Below are positions 8,834-17,855 of a stretch of 64,000 nt of DNA, piece after piece (within the stretch, counting starts at the first letter, position 1; each line of letters opens with the position of its first letter). The notes under the pieces were generated by a model that was not told where the DNA came from, made no database searches, and saw nothing but the letters and a program-made list of their open reading frames with translations. The position numbers were made by a program, and so were the translations under genes. The stretch spans positions 727,496 through 791,495 of the forward strand of contig JAEULJ010000001.1 in NCBI GenBank assembly GCA_016793865.1. The letters run 5' to 3'. Source of the stretch: Altererythrobacter sp. GTDB taxonomy: Bacteria; Pseudomonadota; Alphaproteobacteria; Sphingomonadales; Sphingomonadaceae.

Positions 8834-9607
8834 TCAGTCCCTTACTTCGACCCACACCGGGGCATGGTCGCTGGCCTTCTCCCGCCCGCGATAGGCCTTG
8901 TCCACGCCGGCCGCGACCATGCGGTCGGCGAGTTCCGGGCTCAGCAGAAGATGGTCGATGCGGAAGCCATGGTCGCGCTGCCACGCGCCGGCCTGATAAT
9001 CCCAGAAGGTCCACACCCCGCCGCGCGGGTTGAGCGTGGCGATGGCATCGGTCCAGCCGTCGGCGAGCAGGCGCGCGTAGGCATCGCGCGATTGCGGCTG
9101 CATCAGCGCGTCACCGGCCATGGCGGCGGGCGCCCATACGTCGGCGTCTTCGGGGATGACGTTGAAATCGCCCACCACCGCCACGGGAATCTCGAGCGCC
9201 CACAGCTCGCGCAGCCGCGCCTGGAGCCGCTCCATCCACGCCAGCTTGTAGTCGAACTTGGGCCCCGGAACCGGGTTGCCGTTGGGCAGGTAGATGCAGG
9301 CGATCCGCACCCCGCGCACATCGGCCTCGATATAGCGGGCGTGCTCGTCCTGCGGGTCGCCCGGCAGCGTGCGCTGCGCCTCCACCGGCTCGACCCCGTC
9401 GGCCAGGATGGCGACGCCGTTGAAGCCCTTCTGCCCGTGCCAGATCGCGCGGTAGCCGATCCTGGCGAATTCTTCCGCCGGGAAGCCTTCGTCCTGGCTC
9501 TTGATCTCCTGGAGGCAGGCGACGGCGGGGCGCGTTTCCTCCAGCCATTCGAGCAGGCGCGGCAGCCGCGCCTTCACGCCATTGATGTTGAAGCTGGCGA
9601 TTCTCAC
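8834..9607 (-). CDS. xth: Exodeoxyribonuclease III (AP endonuclease)
   Basis: ExoIII cuts DNA at abasic sites and removes 3' blocks during base excision repair. The 257-residue protein has RIASFNINGVKARLPRL, the metal ligand Glu in LQEIKSQ, IYLPNGNP, VVGDFNVIPEDADVW, and the C-terminal RIDHLLLSP and SDHAPVWVEV with the catalytic Asp-His. The start is a GTG at 9607; a longer frame upstream adds 12 residues that do not belong to the family. erpA ends six bases upstream, so the two may be cotranscribed. Confidence 0.94.
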   Translation of the reverse strand: MRIASFNINGVKARLPRLLEWLEETRPAVACLQEIKSQDEGFPAEEFARIGYRAIWHGQKGFNGVAILADGVEPVEAQRTLPGDPQDEHARYIEADVRGVRIACIYLPNGNPVPGPKFDYKLAWMERLQARLRELWALEIPVAVVGDFNVIPEDADVWAPAAMAGDALMQPQSRDAYARLLADGWTDAIATLNPRGGVWTFWDYQAGAWQRDHGFRIDHLLLSPELADRMVAAGVDKAYRGREKASDHAPVWVEVRD

Positions 9608-9612
9608 GCGAG

Positions 9613-9942
9613 CTAGATGCCGAAGCTGGAGCCGCAGCCACATCCGGCCGCGGCCTGCGGGTTCTCGACCTTGAACGCCGCGCCTCCCAGCGATTCGACG
9701 AAATCGACCGTGCTTCCCGCCACCAGCTCCAGGCTGACCGGATCGACGACCAGCCGCACGCCGTCGGTCTCGCTCACCGAATCCTCGTCTTCCACTCCGT
9801 CGGCCAGCTCGAAACGGTACTGGAAACCGGAGCAGCCGCCGCCGTCCACGGCCAGGCGCAGCACCGCGTCCTTCGCCTGCCGCGCGGCGATCCAGGCAAC
9901 GCGCTTCGCGGCGGCGGGGGTCAGGGTGAGCATGAGCGTCAT
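9613..9942 (-). CDS. erpA: Iron-sulfur cluster insertion protein ErpA (A-type carrier)
   Basis: ErpA carries and inserts Fe-S clusters into target enzymes. The 109-residue protein has the three cysteines of A-type carriers: GGCSGFQY near residue 37 and AAGCGCGSSF at the C terminus. I chose the ATG at 9942 (MTLMLTLTP); an ATG at 9933 is also possible. A second A-type carrier (sufA) lies in the suf operon at 41.6 kb, so this one is the housekeeping ErpA by position outside suf and by its GCGCGSSF end. Confidence 0.9.
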   Translation of the reverse strand: MTLMLTLTPAAAKRVAWIAARQAKDAVLRLAVDGGGCSGFQYRFELADGVEDEDSVSETDGVRLVVDPVSLELVAGSTVDFVESLGGAAFKVENPQAAAGCGCGSSFGI

Positions 9943-9974
9943 GGCAGACGATCTAGGGATGCGGGGCCGCTTCC

Positions 9975-10406
9975 TCAAGCCAGCCGGATATAGTCGCGCA
10001 TCGCCTCCGCCTCGTGGCTTACCTCGGTAAGCCGCACCTTCACCAGATCGCCGATCGAAAGGAAGCCGCGCATGGTGCCACCTTCCACCACCGGCAGGTG
10101 GCGGAAACGGCGCGCGGTCATCAGGGCCAGCGCCTCGGTGCAGGAGGTGGCGCAGTCCACGCTCACCACGGGTGCGGTCATCACCTCGCCCACGCTCTTG
10201 TCCAGTGCGGCCGCCCCGTGCGCCGCCAGGCAATAGAGCACATCTCGCTCGGAAACGATGCCCACCACGGCATCGCCCTCGATAACCGGCAAGGCGCCGA
10301 TGCGATGGTCCGCCAGCAGCCGCACCGCCTCGCGCAGCGCCACCCCCGGGGGGCAGCTCACGATATCGGCGCTGGCCCGATCCTCCAGCAGCTCGGCAAT
10401 CCGCAT
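9975..10406 (-). CDS. CBS-domain pair protein
   Basis: A 143-residue cytoplasmic protein made only of two CBS domains (about 10-65 and 75-130). Motifs are LADHRIGALPVIEGDAVVGIVSERD and MTARRFRHLPVVEGGTMRGFLSIGDLV. Such stand-alone Bateman modules bind adenine nucleotides and act as energy sensors; the partner is unknown. A ribosome-binding site (GGAGAGAG) precedes the ATG. Confidence 0.82.
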   Translation of the reverse strand: MRIAELLEDRASADIVSCPPGVALREAVRLLADHRIGALPVIEGDAVVGIVSERDVLYCLAAHGAAALDKSVGEVMTAPVVSVDCATSCTEALALMTARRFRHLPVVEGGTMRGFLSIGDLVKVRLTEVSHEAEAMRDYIRLA

Positions 10407-10506
10407 GGCTCTCTCCTTCCCGATGCGCGGGCGAGGATGGCATGAATCGCCCGGGATGGCGAATCGGCCCGTTGCGCAGCGGCGCTGCGGGGCGCATGGC
10501 GCGATC

Positions 10507-10779
10507 ATGGCCCGCAAGTCTCCGCTCGACGACGCCGAAGCCGCCGCCTTCGCCTGGGCGCGGTGGCGGCGCATGATGGCCCTGATGTCGGCCATCACCC
10601 TGGCGACGCTGGCGGCGGTGTTCGCCTGGTTCGCCACGGGTGACGAACCGGTATCGATCCACTTCTACATCGCCACCGCGCTGGGGATCGGCGTGATGAT
10701 GCTGCTGACCGGGGCGCTGATGGGGCTGGTGTTCATGTCCAGCGGGACGGGGCACGACGAGGCGGTGGGCGACGACTGA
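10507..10779 (+). CDS. Small two-helix membrane protein, unknown function
   Basis: A 90-residue protein with a charged N terminus (MARKSPLDDAEAAAFAWARWRRM) and two predicted membrane helices at about 24-42 and 50-75. I chose the ATG at 10507 because the earlier in-frame starts would read an arginine-rich segment without conservation marks. I do not recognise the family. It sits alone between a leftward CBS gene and the leftward ferredoxin-like gene. Confidence 0.55.
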   Translation: MARKSPLDDAEAAAFAWARWRRMMALMSAITLATLAAVFAWFATGDEPVSIHFYIATALGIGVMMLLTGALMGLVFMSSGTGHDEAVGDD

Positions 10780-10819
10780 GCGCAGCGGCGCCCCGGCGGA
10801 TCCTCGGCGCGGCCGGGCC

Positions 10820-11185
10820 TCAGCCCGCCGCCCGCAGCCGGAACGCCTCCACCGGCACGCCGCCGATCAGGTGCTCCTGGATGATGCGCTCCAGCACCGC
10901 CGGGGTGCAGGAATGATACCAGACACGGTCGGGCCACACGACCGCGATCGGCCCGGCGACGCAGATCTGCAGGCAATCCGCCTTGGTCCGCTGGACGCTC
11001 GATCCGGCGAGGCCCAGCTCCTTGAGCCGTCGCTTGAGGAAGGCCCAGGCCTCGGCCCCCACGGCGCGCGAGCAGCACGCCTGCTTTTCCGGCAAGGCGC
11101 ACAGGAAGATATGCCGCTCGATCCGGTCGCCGCCAATCTTGGCGAGCGCGGCTTCGGCCTGGGCGATTTCCAGCGAATGGATCAC
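10820..11185 (-). CDS. (2Fe-2S) ferredoxin-like protein (thioredoxin-fold)
   Basis: A 121-residue protein of the thioredoxin-like 2Fe-2S ferredoxin family (similar to NuoE C-terminal halves and Shethna-type proteins). Cluster-ligand candidates are in [12 protein letters not shown] and [24 protein letters not shown], the second being the best signature. The start is a GTG at 11185 that overlaps the S9 peptidase stop by four bases (GTGA), so the two are probably translationally coupled. Its redox partner is not evident. Confidence 0.78.
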   Translation of the reverse strand: MIHSLEIAQAEAALAKIGGDRIERHIFLCALPEKQACCSRAVGAEAWAFLKRRLKELGLAGSSVQRTKADCLQICVAGPIAVVWPDRVWYHSCTPAVLERIIQEHLIGGVPVEAFRLRAAG

Positions 11186-13326
11186 TTCAGATGGCGCGCC
11201 AGCCAGCTGAACACCGTGTTGTGCCATTGCAGCGAGTTCCTGGGCTTGAGCACCCAGTGGTTCTCGTCCGGAAACACCAGCAGCTCGCCCGGCACGCCGC
11301 GCAGTTGCAGCGCGGTGAAGCTGGCGAGGCCCTGCGAATAGGGGATGCGGAAATCCTTCTCGCCGGTGATGACCAGCATCGGCGTCTTCCATTTGGCGAC
11401 GTGGTTGACCGGGTTCCACCGTTCATAGGCGGCGGGATCCTCGAAATAGGTCTTGCCGCCGTGCTCCCAGGCGATGAACCATTGCTCCTCGGTCTCATAG
11501 GCCATCGCGCGCGCATCGAACACGCCATCGTGCTGGACCAGGCACTTGAACCGGTCGGGCCATTGGCCCTGGATCCAGTTCATCATGTAGCCGCCATAGC
11601 TGGCCCCCATCGCGCAGGCGCGGCTGCCGTCGATCTGGCTGTCCTGGCGGATTGCGGCGGCAAGGCCTTTCTGAAGGTCCTCCAGCGGCTTGCCACCCCA
11701 GTCGTTGGTGATGGCATCGGTGAAGGCCTGGCCGTATCCGGTGCTGCCGTGGAAATCGACCGAGACCACGGCATAGCCCTGGCTCGCCAGAACGCGCGGG
11801 TTCCAGCGGCTGGACCAGGAATCGTCGAAGCTGCCCTGCGGCCCGCCGTGGACATAGAGGATCGCGGGCAGGGTGCCGGTCGCCGCCGCCGGCTTGGTTA
11901 TCTGGCCCCACACGGTGGCGCCATCGGCCCCGGCGAAGCTGAAGCGTGTGGTGGTGACAGGGGCCAGCGCGGCGATGCGGGCGGTGGCCGCATTGCTCAG
12001 CGGGATCGCCGGGCCGGTGTTCTGCGACAGGAACAGCTCCGCCGGGGCGGAGAGCGAATCGCGGGTGAACAGCAACCGACCGCCGTGAAGCGGCACGATA
12101 TTGGCGATATGCGCCTCGTTCCCCGCCATGAGGTCGAGCTTCTCGACCTTGCCGCTGCGCGGATCGATGCGGAAGGCGGGGGTGTCCAGCACGTCCTGCG
12201 CGGTGGCGATCAGCCAGCGGGAATCCCGCGTCCAGGCCAGCGAGCCGACGGAGCGGTCCCAGCCCGCCGTCAGCGCCGTCACCGCGCCCGTCTTCAGGTC
12301 GCGCAATTGCACCACCTGCCGGTCCGCCTCGTAGCCGGGGCGGGCCATCGCCACATAGGCCAGATACTGCCCGTCGGGCGATGGTGTGGGCAGGGCGTCG
12401 AGCGCCCGGTTGCCGGCGGTCAGGTTGACCGGGGCGCCGCCGCTCAGATCGCTCTGCCAGATGTCCAGATTGGTGGAGCGCGGCTCGTCCTTGTCGGCCT
12501 GGCGGGCGACGAAGAACAGGCGCTTGCCGTCCACGCTCCAGGCGACATCGCCCCTGTCTCCGAACGGCTTGGTCGGGCTGTCGCCGTTGGGCGCGCCGGG
12601 GCCGGCCGGGCCATCGGCGGGAACGCCCGCGCCGCTGGCCCTGCCGTTCGCGAGCGCGAAGGCGAACACGCGGCTGACGGTGCCCGGGGTCTCCCAGGCA
12701 TCCCAGTGCCGCACGAAGCCATCTTCGGTGCGATAAAGGCGGCCGGTGCCGGGGCCGGGCAGATGCGCCCTGGCGTCTGTCTGGGGGCAGCCGAACACGG
12801 CGCAGCCGCGGCCGATGTCCGCCCATACGGCGATCCGGTCGGCGGCGGGGGAGACGGAAAATCCGCTCACGCCAGTCGCGAAGGCGGTGACCTGGGCCTT
12901 GGCGATGGCGGCGCCACCGGGCGCGATCCGCGCGCGCCACACCTGGCTGGTGGCGTCCTGGCCCCTGGGTACCGCGCCATCGGCCAGGAAGTAGAGCCAT
13001 CCGTCGGAAGCGAAGCTGGCGTCGCTCGCACCCGCGATCCCCCGCAGCTTGACCGGCGCCGCGGCGGCATCGTCGAGCGCGCGCAGCCACAAGGGGGTGG
13101 TCCGCTGGTAGCTGGCGGGGTCCGTCTCGGTGACCGGATAGACCGCCCATTTCCCGTCGGGGCTGACCGTCGCGGCGCCGAGGCGGGGCATGGTCACCAG
13201 ATCCTGCGCCGTCATCGCCGGCCGTTCCTGGGCAGCGAGCGGCACGGCCAGCGGCATGGCCAGCACGCAGGCGAGGGTGGCGGCGAAGGGGGCGATCGAG
13301 CGCGCGAACCGGGACCGGGCTGTCAT
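11182..13326 (-). CDS. Exported S9 family peptidase (prolyl oligopeptidase-like)
   Basis: A 714-residue serine peptidase, probably an acyl-aminoacyl or dipeptidyl peptidase of the S9C type. A signal peptide (about 1-33, ending PLAAQ) directs it to the periplasm. A beta-propeller region spans about 50-430 and the alpha/beta-hydrolase domain about 450-714. The catalytic triad is visible: Ser in [10 protein letters not shown], Asp in [12 protein letters not shown] and His in DENHWVL. I chose the ATG at 13326 because it places the signal peptide at the N terminus; a longer frame would bury it 40 residues in. An inverted repeat lies upstream at 13448-13471. Confidence 0.92.
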   Translation of the reverse strand: MTARSRFARSIAPFAATLACVLAMPLAVPLAAQERPAMTAQDLVTMPRLGAATVSPDGKWAVYPVTETDPASYQRTTPLWLRALDDAAAAPVKLRGIAGASDASFASDGWLYFLADGAVPRGQDATSQVWRARIAPGGAAIAKAQVTAFATGVSGFSVSPAADRIAVWADIGRGCAVFGCPQTDARAHLPGPGTGRLYRTEDGFVRHWDAWETPGTVSRVFAFALANGRASGAGVPADGPAGPGAPNGDSPTKPFGDRGDVAWSVDGKRLFFVARQADKDEPRSTNLDIWQSDLSGGAPVNLTAGNRALDALPTPSPDGQYLAYVAMARPGYEADRQVVQLRDLKTGAVTALTAGWDRSVGSLAWTRDSRWLIATAQDVLDTPAFRIDPRSGKVEKLDLMAGNEAHIANIVPLHGGRLLFTRDSLSAPAELFLSQNTGPAIPLSNAATARIAALAPVTTTRFSFAGADGATVWGQITKPAAATGTLPAILYVHGGPQGSFDDSWSSRWNPRVLASQGYAVVSVDFHGSTGYGQAFTDAITNDWGGKPLEDLQKGLAAAIRQDSQIDGSRACAMGASYGGYMMNWIQGQWPDRFKCLVQHDGVFDARAMAYETEEQWFIAWEHGGKTYFEDPAAYERWNPVNHVAKWKTPMLVITGEKDFRIPYSQGLASFTALQLRGVPGELLVFPDENHWVLKPRNSLQWHNTVFSWLARHLK

Positions 13327-13447
13327 CCTGCCGCGATTAGCGAGCGTCGCGGGGCTTGTTAAGGTCCGGGCCGGGCGAGCCTCTGGACAGGCGGAGCCGA
13401 GCGCGAAAGCGCGCAGGGCGGCGATGAGGGCGCGAAAATGGGTCATT

Positions 13448-13471
13448 GAACCGATATAACCACATCGGTTC
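13448..13471. promoter_or_regulatory. Perfect inverted repeat GAACCGAT-N8-ATCGGTTC (operator-like)
   Basis: Two perfect 8-base arms (13448-13455 and 13464-13471) separated by eight bases. It lies 122 bases upstream of the S9 peptidase start and about 60 bases after the popZ stop. The layout resembles TetR-family operators, but no regulator gene is adjacent. It has no T-run, so it is not a terminator. Confidence 0.5.
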
Positions 13472-13528
13472 GGAATGTCAATGAAATTATCGCCTATGCG
13501 GTTTTCGGTGCAGGGGCGCCGCCGCCGT

Positions 13529-14038
13529 TCAGCCCTTCTTGCCGGCGATCCGCGCGATCTCCGCCTTGACCAGTTCCTCCACCATCGGGGGCAGGTTCTC
13601 GTCCAGCCATTTCGCCAGCATCGGGCGCAGCAATTCGCGCGTCAGCCCTTCGAGCGAGGTTTCGCCCGAACGCACGATCTGCGGCTGGCGGCCGGGCTGA
13701 GCGAGCATGGCGAGCGCGGAAAGGTTCTCGCGCATCGCGGCGGCGGTGGTCTCCGCGGTCAGCGGCGGAGCGGCATCCTCGGCGGCCTGGGCCTCGTCGT
13801 AACGGGATTCGGCGGCATCTTCGTGCTCGGTGAGCGCCACCGCAGCGGATTCGTCGAGCTCCAGAACCTCGTCCGCCTCGTCGGTGGCGGCGGGCTGGAC
13901 CCGCTCGTTCAGCTCGGCGGCGAGAGTGGAGGCGGGCCGGCGGCGGACGGGCACGCCCACCGGCGCGTTTTCGCGCGCGATCACCTTCTTGATCGATTCG
14001 AGGATTTCCTCGACCGACGGTTCGCCCGGCTGCTGCAT
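13529..14038 (-). CDS. popZ: PopZ-like polar organizing protein (DUF2497 family)
   Basis: PopZ self-assembles into polar matrices that anchor the ParB-bound chromosome origin in Caulobacter. This 169-residue protein has the PopZ architecture: an N-terminal helix EPSVEEILESIKKVIA, a disordered acidic linker (about 45-110, rich in Glu, Ala and Asp but poor in Pro), and the C-terminal helices LRPMLAKWLDENLPPMVEELVKAEIARI that form the DUF2497 oligomerisation region. It follows tolC on the same strand by 48 bases. The name rests on the two conserved ends; polar function is inferred. Confidence 0.8.
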   Translation of the reverse strand: MQQPGEPSVEEILESIKKVIARENAPVGVPVRRRPASTLAAELNERVQPAATDEADEVLELDESAAVALTEHEDAAESRYDEAQAAEDAAPPLTAETTAAAMRENLSALAMLAQPGRQPQIVRSGETSLEGLTRELLRPMLAKWLDENLPPMVEELVKAEIARIAGKKG

Positions 14039-14086
14039 CGCTTTCGCCCCTGTGCTGTCCGGCGCGAATCGCCGTGACAGGCGATC

Positions 14087-15586
14087 TTAACCCGGAGTCT
14101 TGCCGGTTTCACCCATTTGCGGCACGGCCTCGGCCGGAATCGCCGCCGTCGCCGCGGGGACGGCATCGGTGCTGGTGGTGCTCGCCTTCGGGGCGGGATC
14201 GCTTTCCCAGTCGAACCACTTGCCCTTCACGCGGTCGTAGTTGACGACCGGGTCGTAGAGCAGCCCATCCTCGACAAGGCCGAGATCGCGCGCTTCCGCC
14301 CGGCCCATCGCCGCCAGAAGCTGGAAGCCCGCGACATAGGCGTTGCGCCGTGCCGTCACCAGCGCGACGCGGGCGTTGAGCAGTTCCTGTTCGGCATTCA
14401 GCGTTTCCAGGATGGTGCGGTTGCCGATCGAATTCTCCGCCCGCACCCCCTCGAGGCTCAGCGTGGCGGCATCGACCGCCGTCTGCGCGCTGGCGATGAC
14501 CGCGGTGGCCGCCTGCCAGCTCGCCCAGGCGGAGCGGACGCGGGCGATCGCCTGGCGCTCGGCCGCGATCACCGCCTCGAGCGCCGCGCCCTCGCGCGCC
14601 TGCGCCTGGCGGCGCTGCGCGGCCGGCAATCCGCCCTGATACAGCGGGAGATTGAGCTGGACGCCCACCTGAACCCCGGTGCTGGTCTGCGGTATCGTCG
14701 TCCCCGGGCCGCCGATGCCGACCGAACCGAGCGAATTGAGATAGTTGGTATAGGTGCTGCCGCTCACGGCCGAAAGGCGCGGCAGCCGCGCGGCGTTCGC
14801 CACGCCGACATCGAAGCCGGCGCCGCGGGCGCGATCCTTGGCCGCGATGATGGCGGGGTTCTGCTCGAGCGCGATATCCTCGGCCTGATCCACCGTGGCC
14901 GGGAAGCCCGGCAAGGGCGGCGGCGGTTGCAGCGCGTCCGCCGCCATGCCGGTGAGCTGGGCATAGGTTTCGCGCGCCGCGATCAGATTGGCCTCGGCGG
15001 TGCGGAAATCGCTCTGCGCCGTTGCCAGCCGCGACTGCGATTGGGCCACGTCGGTGCGGGTCAACTCGCCGATCTCGAACCGGTCGCCAGTGGCCCGGAG
15101 ATTGACCGACAGGACATCGATCTGATTGGCCTGAAGCCCGACCAGCGCCTGGGTCCGCAGCACGTCCATATAGGCCGTGACCACCTGGGTGAAGATATCG
15201 CTCTCCGTGCCGCGCAGGTCGGCACGCCCCGCCTCTACCCGCGCCACGGCGCCACGCACGCCGTTGCGGACCGCGCCGCCGGAATAAAGCGGGACGCTGA
15301 CGTTGAGCTGGCTGTTCACCACCCGGTCGGGCGCGATGAAGCTGTTCGAAGCCTTCTTGACGAACTCGGTGAACGCGGTCGTCGTGGTCACGCTGGGGCG
15401 ACCGGCGGCCTTCTGGATCGGCACGTTCTCGTCGGTCGCGCGCTGGGTTGCGCGCGCGCCGGCAAGCGTGGGGTTGTTCTGATAGGCCGCGCTCAGCGCT
15501 TCCTGGAGCGTGTCCGCCCGCGCGGGAGACAGGGGCACCAGCGCCGTGGCGGCGAGCGCCGCGCCAAGAACCTTTCCCCTGTTCAT
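14087..15586 (-). CDS. tolC: TolC family outer-membrane efflux/secretion protein
   Basis: A 499-residue outer-membrane channel that works with inner-membrane pumps or type I secretion ATPases. A signal peptide (about 1-24, ending SPARA) is followed by two OEP repeats; typical segments are DTLQEALSAAYQNNPTLAGARATQR at the start and ILETLNAEQELLNARVALVTARRNAYVAGFQLLAAMG in the second repeat. The C-terminal 50 residues are low-complexity. The start overlaps the pcm stop by one base, a tolC-pcm pairing common in Alphaproteobacteria. No pump gene lies next to it. Confidence 0.92.
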   Translation of the reverse strand: MNRGKVLGAALAATALVPLSPARADTLQEALSAAYQNNPTLAGARATQRATDENVPIQKAAGRPSVTTTTAFTEFVKKASNSFIAPDRVVNSQLNVSVPLYSGGAVRNGVRGAVARVEAGRADLRGTESDIFTQVVTAYMDVLRTQALVGLQANQIDVLSVNLRATGDRFEIGELTRTDVAQSQSRLATAQSDFRTAEANLIAARETYAQLTGMAADALQPPPPLPGFPATVDQAEDIALEQNPAIIAAKDRARGAGFDVGVANAARLPRLSAVSGSTYTNYLNSLGSVGIGGPGTTIPQTSTGVQVGVQLNLPLYQGGLPAAQRRQAQAREGAALEAVIAAERQAIARVRSAWASWQAATAVIASAQTAVDAATLSLEGVRAENSIGNRTILETLNAEQELLNARVALVTARRNAYVAGFQLLAAMGRAEARDLGLVEDGLLYDPVVNYDRVKGKWFDWESDPAPKASTTSTDAVPAATAAIPAEAVPQMGETGKTPG

Positions 15587-16194
15587 CAGAACCTCCAGCC
15601 AGCCTCCCGGTCGAAGGCGGCCAGCCTGGGCACGCCGGTTTCCACCAGCGCGACGAGGCCCAGCGCCCCCCCCGCCTTGCGCCCCACGGCGAGCCGGGTG
15701 ACGCCGCGCTCGACCAGCCCGGTCACGACGCGCGTGCCTTCTTCCAGCTTGCGCACCAGAGGTTCGGGCAGATGTTCGATGGCGCCGTCGATCAGCACCA
15801 GGGTCGGCCTGGCACCGATCTTGCCCGCCGCCGCATCTTCCGGAGAGACCACGGTCAGCGCGCCCACCATCGGTTCCAGCAGCGCGGGCAGATAGCCGCT
15901 GCCGCCGTCGATAACCACAACGCGGTCGGCGCGGTCGGGCCGCGCTTCGGCCAGCAGGAGGCCGTGGAACAGAGGCGCCGGCAGGGCGCCGCCGTCGGGC
16001 AGACGCACCGCGCGGTCGGTGTAGGCGGCGGCGCGCTGCCCCTCGGGCACGAAATCCTCGCGCGGGACCACGCTCATGCGGGCCAGCACGAAAGCGTCAT
16101 TGACGCCGCTGGTACGCAGCTGGCTGTCGATCATGGCGCGGCGCGCATCATCGAAGCGGGTGGCGGGTTCGCGTGTGATATCCGGGGCGATCAT
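15586..16194 (-). CDS. pcm: Protein-L-isoaspartate O-methyltransferase family protein
   Basis: Pcm methylates isoaspartyl residues in aged proteins using S-adenosylmethionine. The 202-residue protein has the N-terminal signature RAMIDSQLRTSGVNDAFVLARMSVVPREDFVP and the late region TLVLIDGAIEHLPE. The SAM-binding glycine loop reads IDGGSGYLPALL where classic PCMT has GTGSGY, so activity on isoaspartate is less certain. I chose the ATG at 16194, where family similarity begins. Its stop overlaps the tolC start. Confidence 0.8.
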   Translation of the reverse strand: MIAPDITREPATRFDDARRAMIDSQLRTSGVNDAFVLARMSVVPREDFVPEGQRAAAYTDRAVRLPDGGALPAPLFHGLLLAEARPDRADRVVVIDGGSGYLPALLEPMVGALTVVSPEDAAAGKIGARPTLVLIDGAIEHLPEPLVRKLEEGTRVVTGLVERGVTRLAVGRKAGGALGLVALVETGVPRLAAFDREAGWRF

Positions 16195-16328
16195 GCGTGG
16201 GTCTTCAGGAGCCTTTGCGGAACGGCGTTGCCTTAGGGACAACGCGCCTTGCTTCCAAGCGCTTTGACGGCTGCCAGCCCACCGGCCTAAAGGCCAAGCC
16301 GCGTTCGACCGGAGAAAGAGCCAATTCG

Positions 16329-17855
16329 ATGAGCGACATGACCATCATCGCGGAAGACGACCTGATCGCCAGCGTCGCCGATGCGCTCCAGTACATCTCG
16401 TTCTATCATCCGATGGATTACATCCGCGCGCTAGGCGCGGCGTATGAGGTGGAACAGGGCCCGGCCGCCCGGGACGCGATCGCCCAGATACTCACCAACA
16501 GCCGGATGTGCGCGGAGGGGCACCGCCCGATCTGCCAGGACACCGGCATCGTGAACGTGTTCGTGAAATGGGGGCAGGATTGCCGCCTCGGCTCCTCGCG
16601 CAGTCTCCAGGAGGTCGTCGACGAGGGGGTGCGCCGCGCCTACAACGATCCCGACAACAAACTGCGCGCCTCGATCCTCGTCGATCCCGCCTTCACCCGC
16701 CGCAACACCCGCGACAACACGCCCTGCGTCCTTTCGGTTGAGATGGTGCCGGGCAACACCGTGTCCATCGATGTCGCGGCCAAGGGGGGCGGCAGCGAGA
16801 ACAAGAGCAAGTTCAAGATGATGAACCCGAGCGATTCGATCGTCGACTGGGTGATCGAGCAGATTCCGCTGATGGGCGCGGGCTGGTGTCCGCCGGGGAT
16901 GCTGGGAATCGGCATCGGCGGCACGGCCGAGCACTGCATGAAGCTGGCCAAGCTGAGCCTGATGGAACCCATCGACATGGCGCAGCTCAAGGCGCGCGGG
17001 CCGCAGACCGATATCGAGAAGCTGCGAATAGAGATTTACGACGCCGTCAACGCGCAGGGCGTCGGCGCGCAGGGCCTCGGCGGGCTGTCGACCGTGCTCG
17101 ATGTCAAGATCATGGACTGGCCGTGCCACGCCGCGGGCAAGCCGGTGGCGATGATCCCCAACTGCGCCGCCACCCGCCACGCCCATTTCACGCTCGACGG
17201 CTCGGGCCCCGCCTATCTGGAGGCGCCGAACCTGGCCGAATATCCGCAGGTGGACTGGCAACCCGATGCGGCGGCGCGCCGCGTCGATCTCGACGCCCTG
17301 ACGCCCGAGGAGGTCGCCAGCTGGAGCGCGGGCGACCGCGTGCTCCTCACCGGCAAGATGCTCACCGGGCGCGATGCGGCGCACAAGCGCATCAAGGATA
17401 TGCTCGATCGCGGCGAGACGCTGCCGGTCGATTTCGCCGGCCGCGCGATCTACTACGTCGGCCCGGTCGATCCGGTGATGGGCGAGGTGGTCGGTCCCGC
17501 CGGCCCGACGACCGCCACGCGGATGGACAAGTTCACCGACATGATGCTCGGCCTCGGGCTGCTGGTGATGATCGGCAAGGCCGAGCGCGGCCAGGGCGCG
17601 GTGGCGGAGATTGCCCGGCACAAGGTCGCGTATCTGATGGCCACCGGCGGCGCCGCCTATCTCGTCAGCCGCGCCATCACCGGCGCCAGGGTGGTGGCCT
17701 TCGAGGATCTCGGCATGGAGGCGATCTACGAGTTCGAGGTCCGGGACATGCCGGTAACCGTGGCGGTGGATGCGCATGGCAACAACGTCCACACGCTCGC
17801 CCCGGCCCAGTGGAAGCGCAGGATCGCCGAGGAGCACCTCCTCGAAGGCGCATGA
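16329..17855 (+). CDS. Class I fumarate hydratase ([4Fe-4S])
   Basis: A 508-residue iron-sulfur fumarase converting fumarate to malate in the citric acid cycle; FumA/FumB type with fused alpha and beta regions. Three cysteines fit cluster ligands: CQDTGIVNVF, GTAEHCMKLA and IPNCAATRH. Other marks are KGGGSENKSKFKMMNPSD and the C-terminal YYVGPVDPVMGEVVGPAGPTTATRMD. A ribosome-binding site (GGAGAAAG) precedes the ATG at 16329. It overlaps the start of the following histidine kinase by four bases, an unexpected coupling of a metabolic and a signalling gene. Confidence 0.94.
   Translation: MSDMTIIAEDDLIASVADALQYISFYHPMDYIRALGAAYEVEQGPAARDAIAQILTNSRMCAEGHRPICQDTGIVNVFVKWGQDCRLGSSRSLQEVVDEGVRRAYNDPDNKLRASILVDPAFTRRNTRDNTPCVLSVEMVPGNTVSIDVAAKGGGSENKSKFKMMNPSDSIVDWVIEQIPLMGAGWCPPGMLGIGIGGTAEHCMKLAKLSLMEPIDMAQLKARGPQTDIEKLRIEIYDAVNAQGVGAQGLGGLSTVLDVKIMDWPCHAAGKPVAMIPNCAATRHAHFTLDGSGPAYLEAPNLAEYPQVDWQPDAAARRVDLDALTPEEVASWSAGDRVLLTGKMLTGRDAAHKRIKDMLDRGETLPVDFAGRAIYYVGPVDPVMGEVVGPAGPTTATRMDKFTDMMLGLGLLVMIGKAERGQGAVAEIARHKVAYLMATGGAAYLVSRAITGARVVAFEDLGMEAIYEFEVRDMPVTVAVDAHGNNVHTLAPAQWKRRIAEEHLLEGA

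Noticed and set aside
13327..13446. Longer N terminus for the S9 peptidase starting at 13446
   Set aside because: It would bury the signal peptide 40 residues in and begins right at the inverted repeat.
14117..15895. 592-codon plus-strand frame opposite tolC and pcm
   Set aside because: Antisense shadow; tolC and pcm have clear family motifs and overlapping starts and stops on the other strand.
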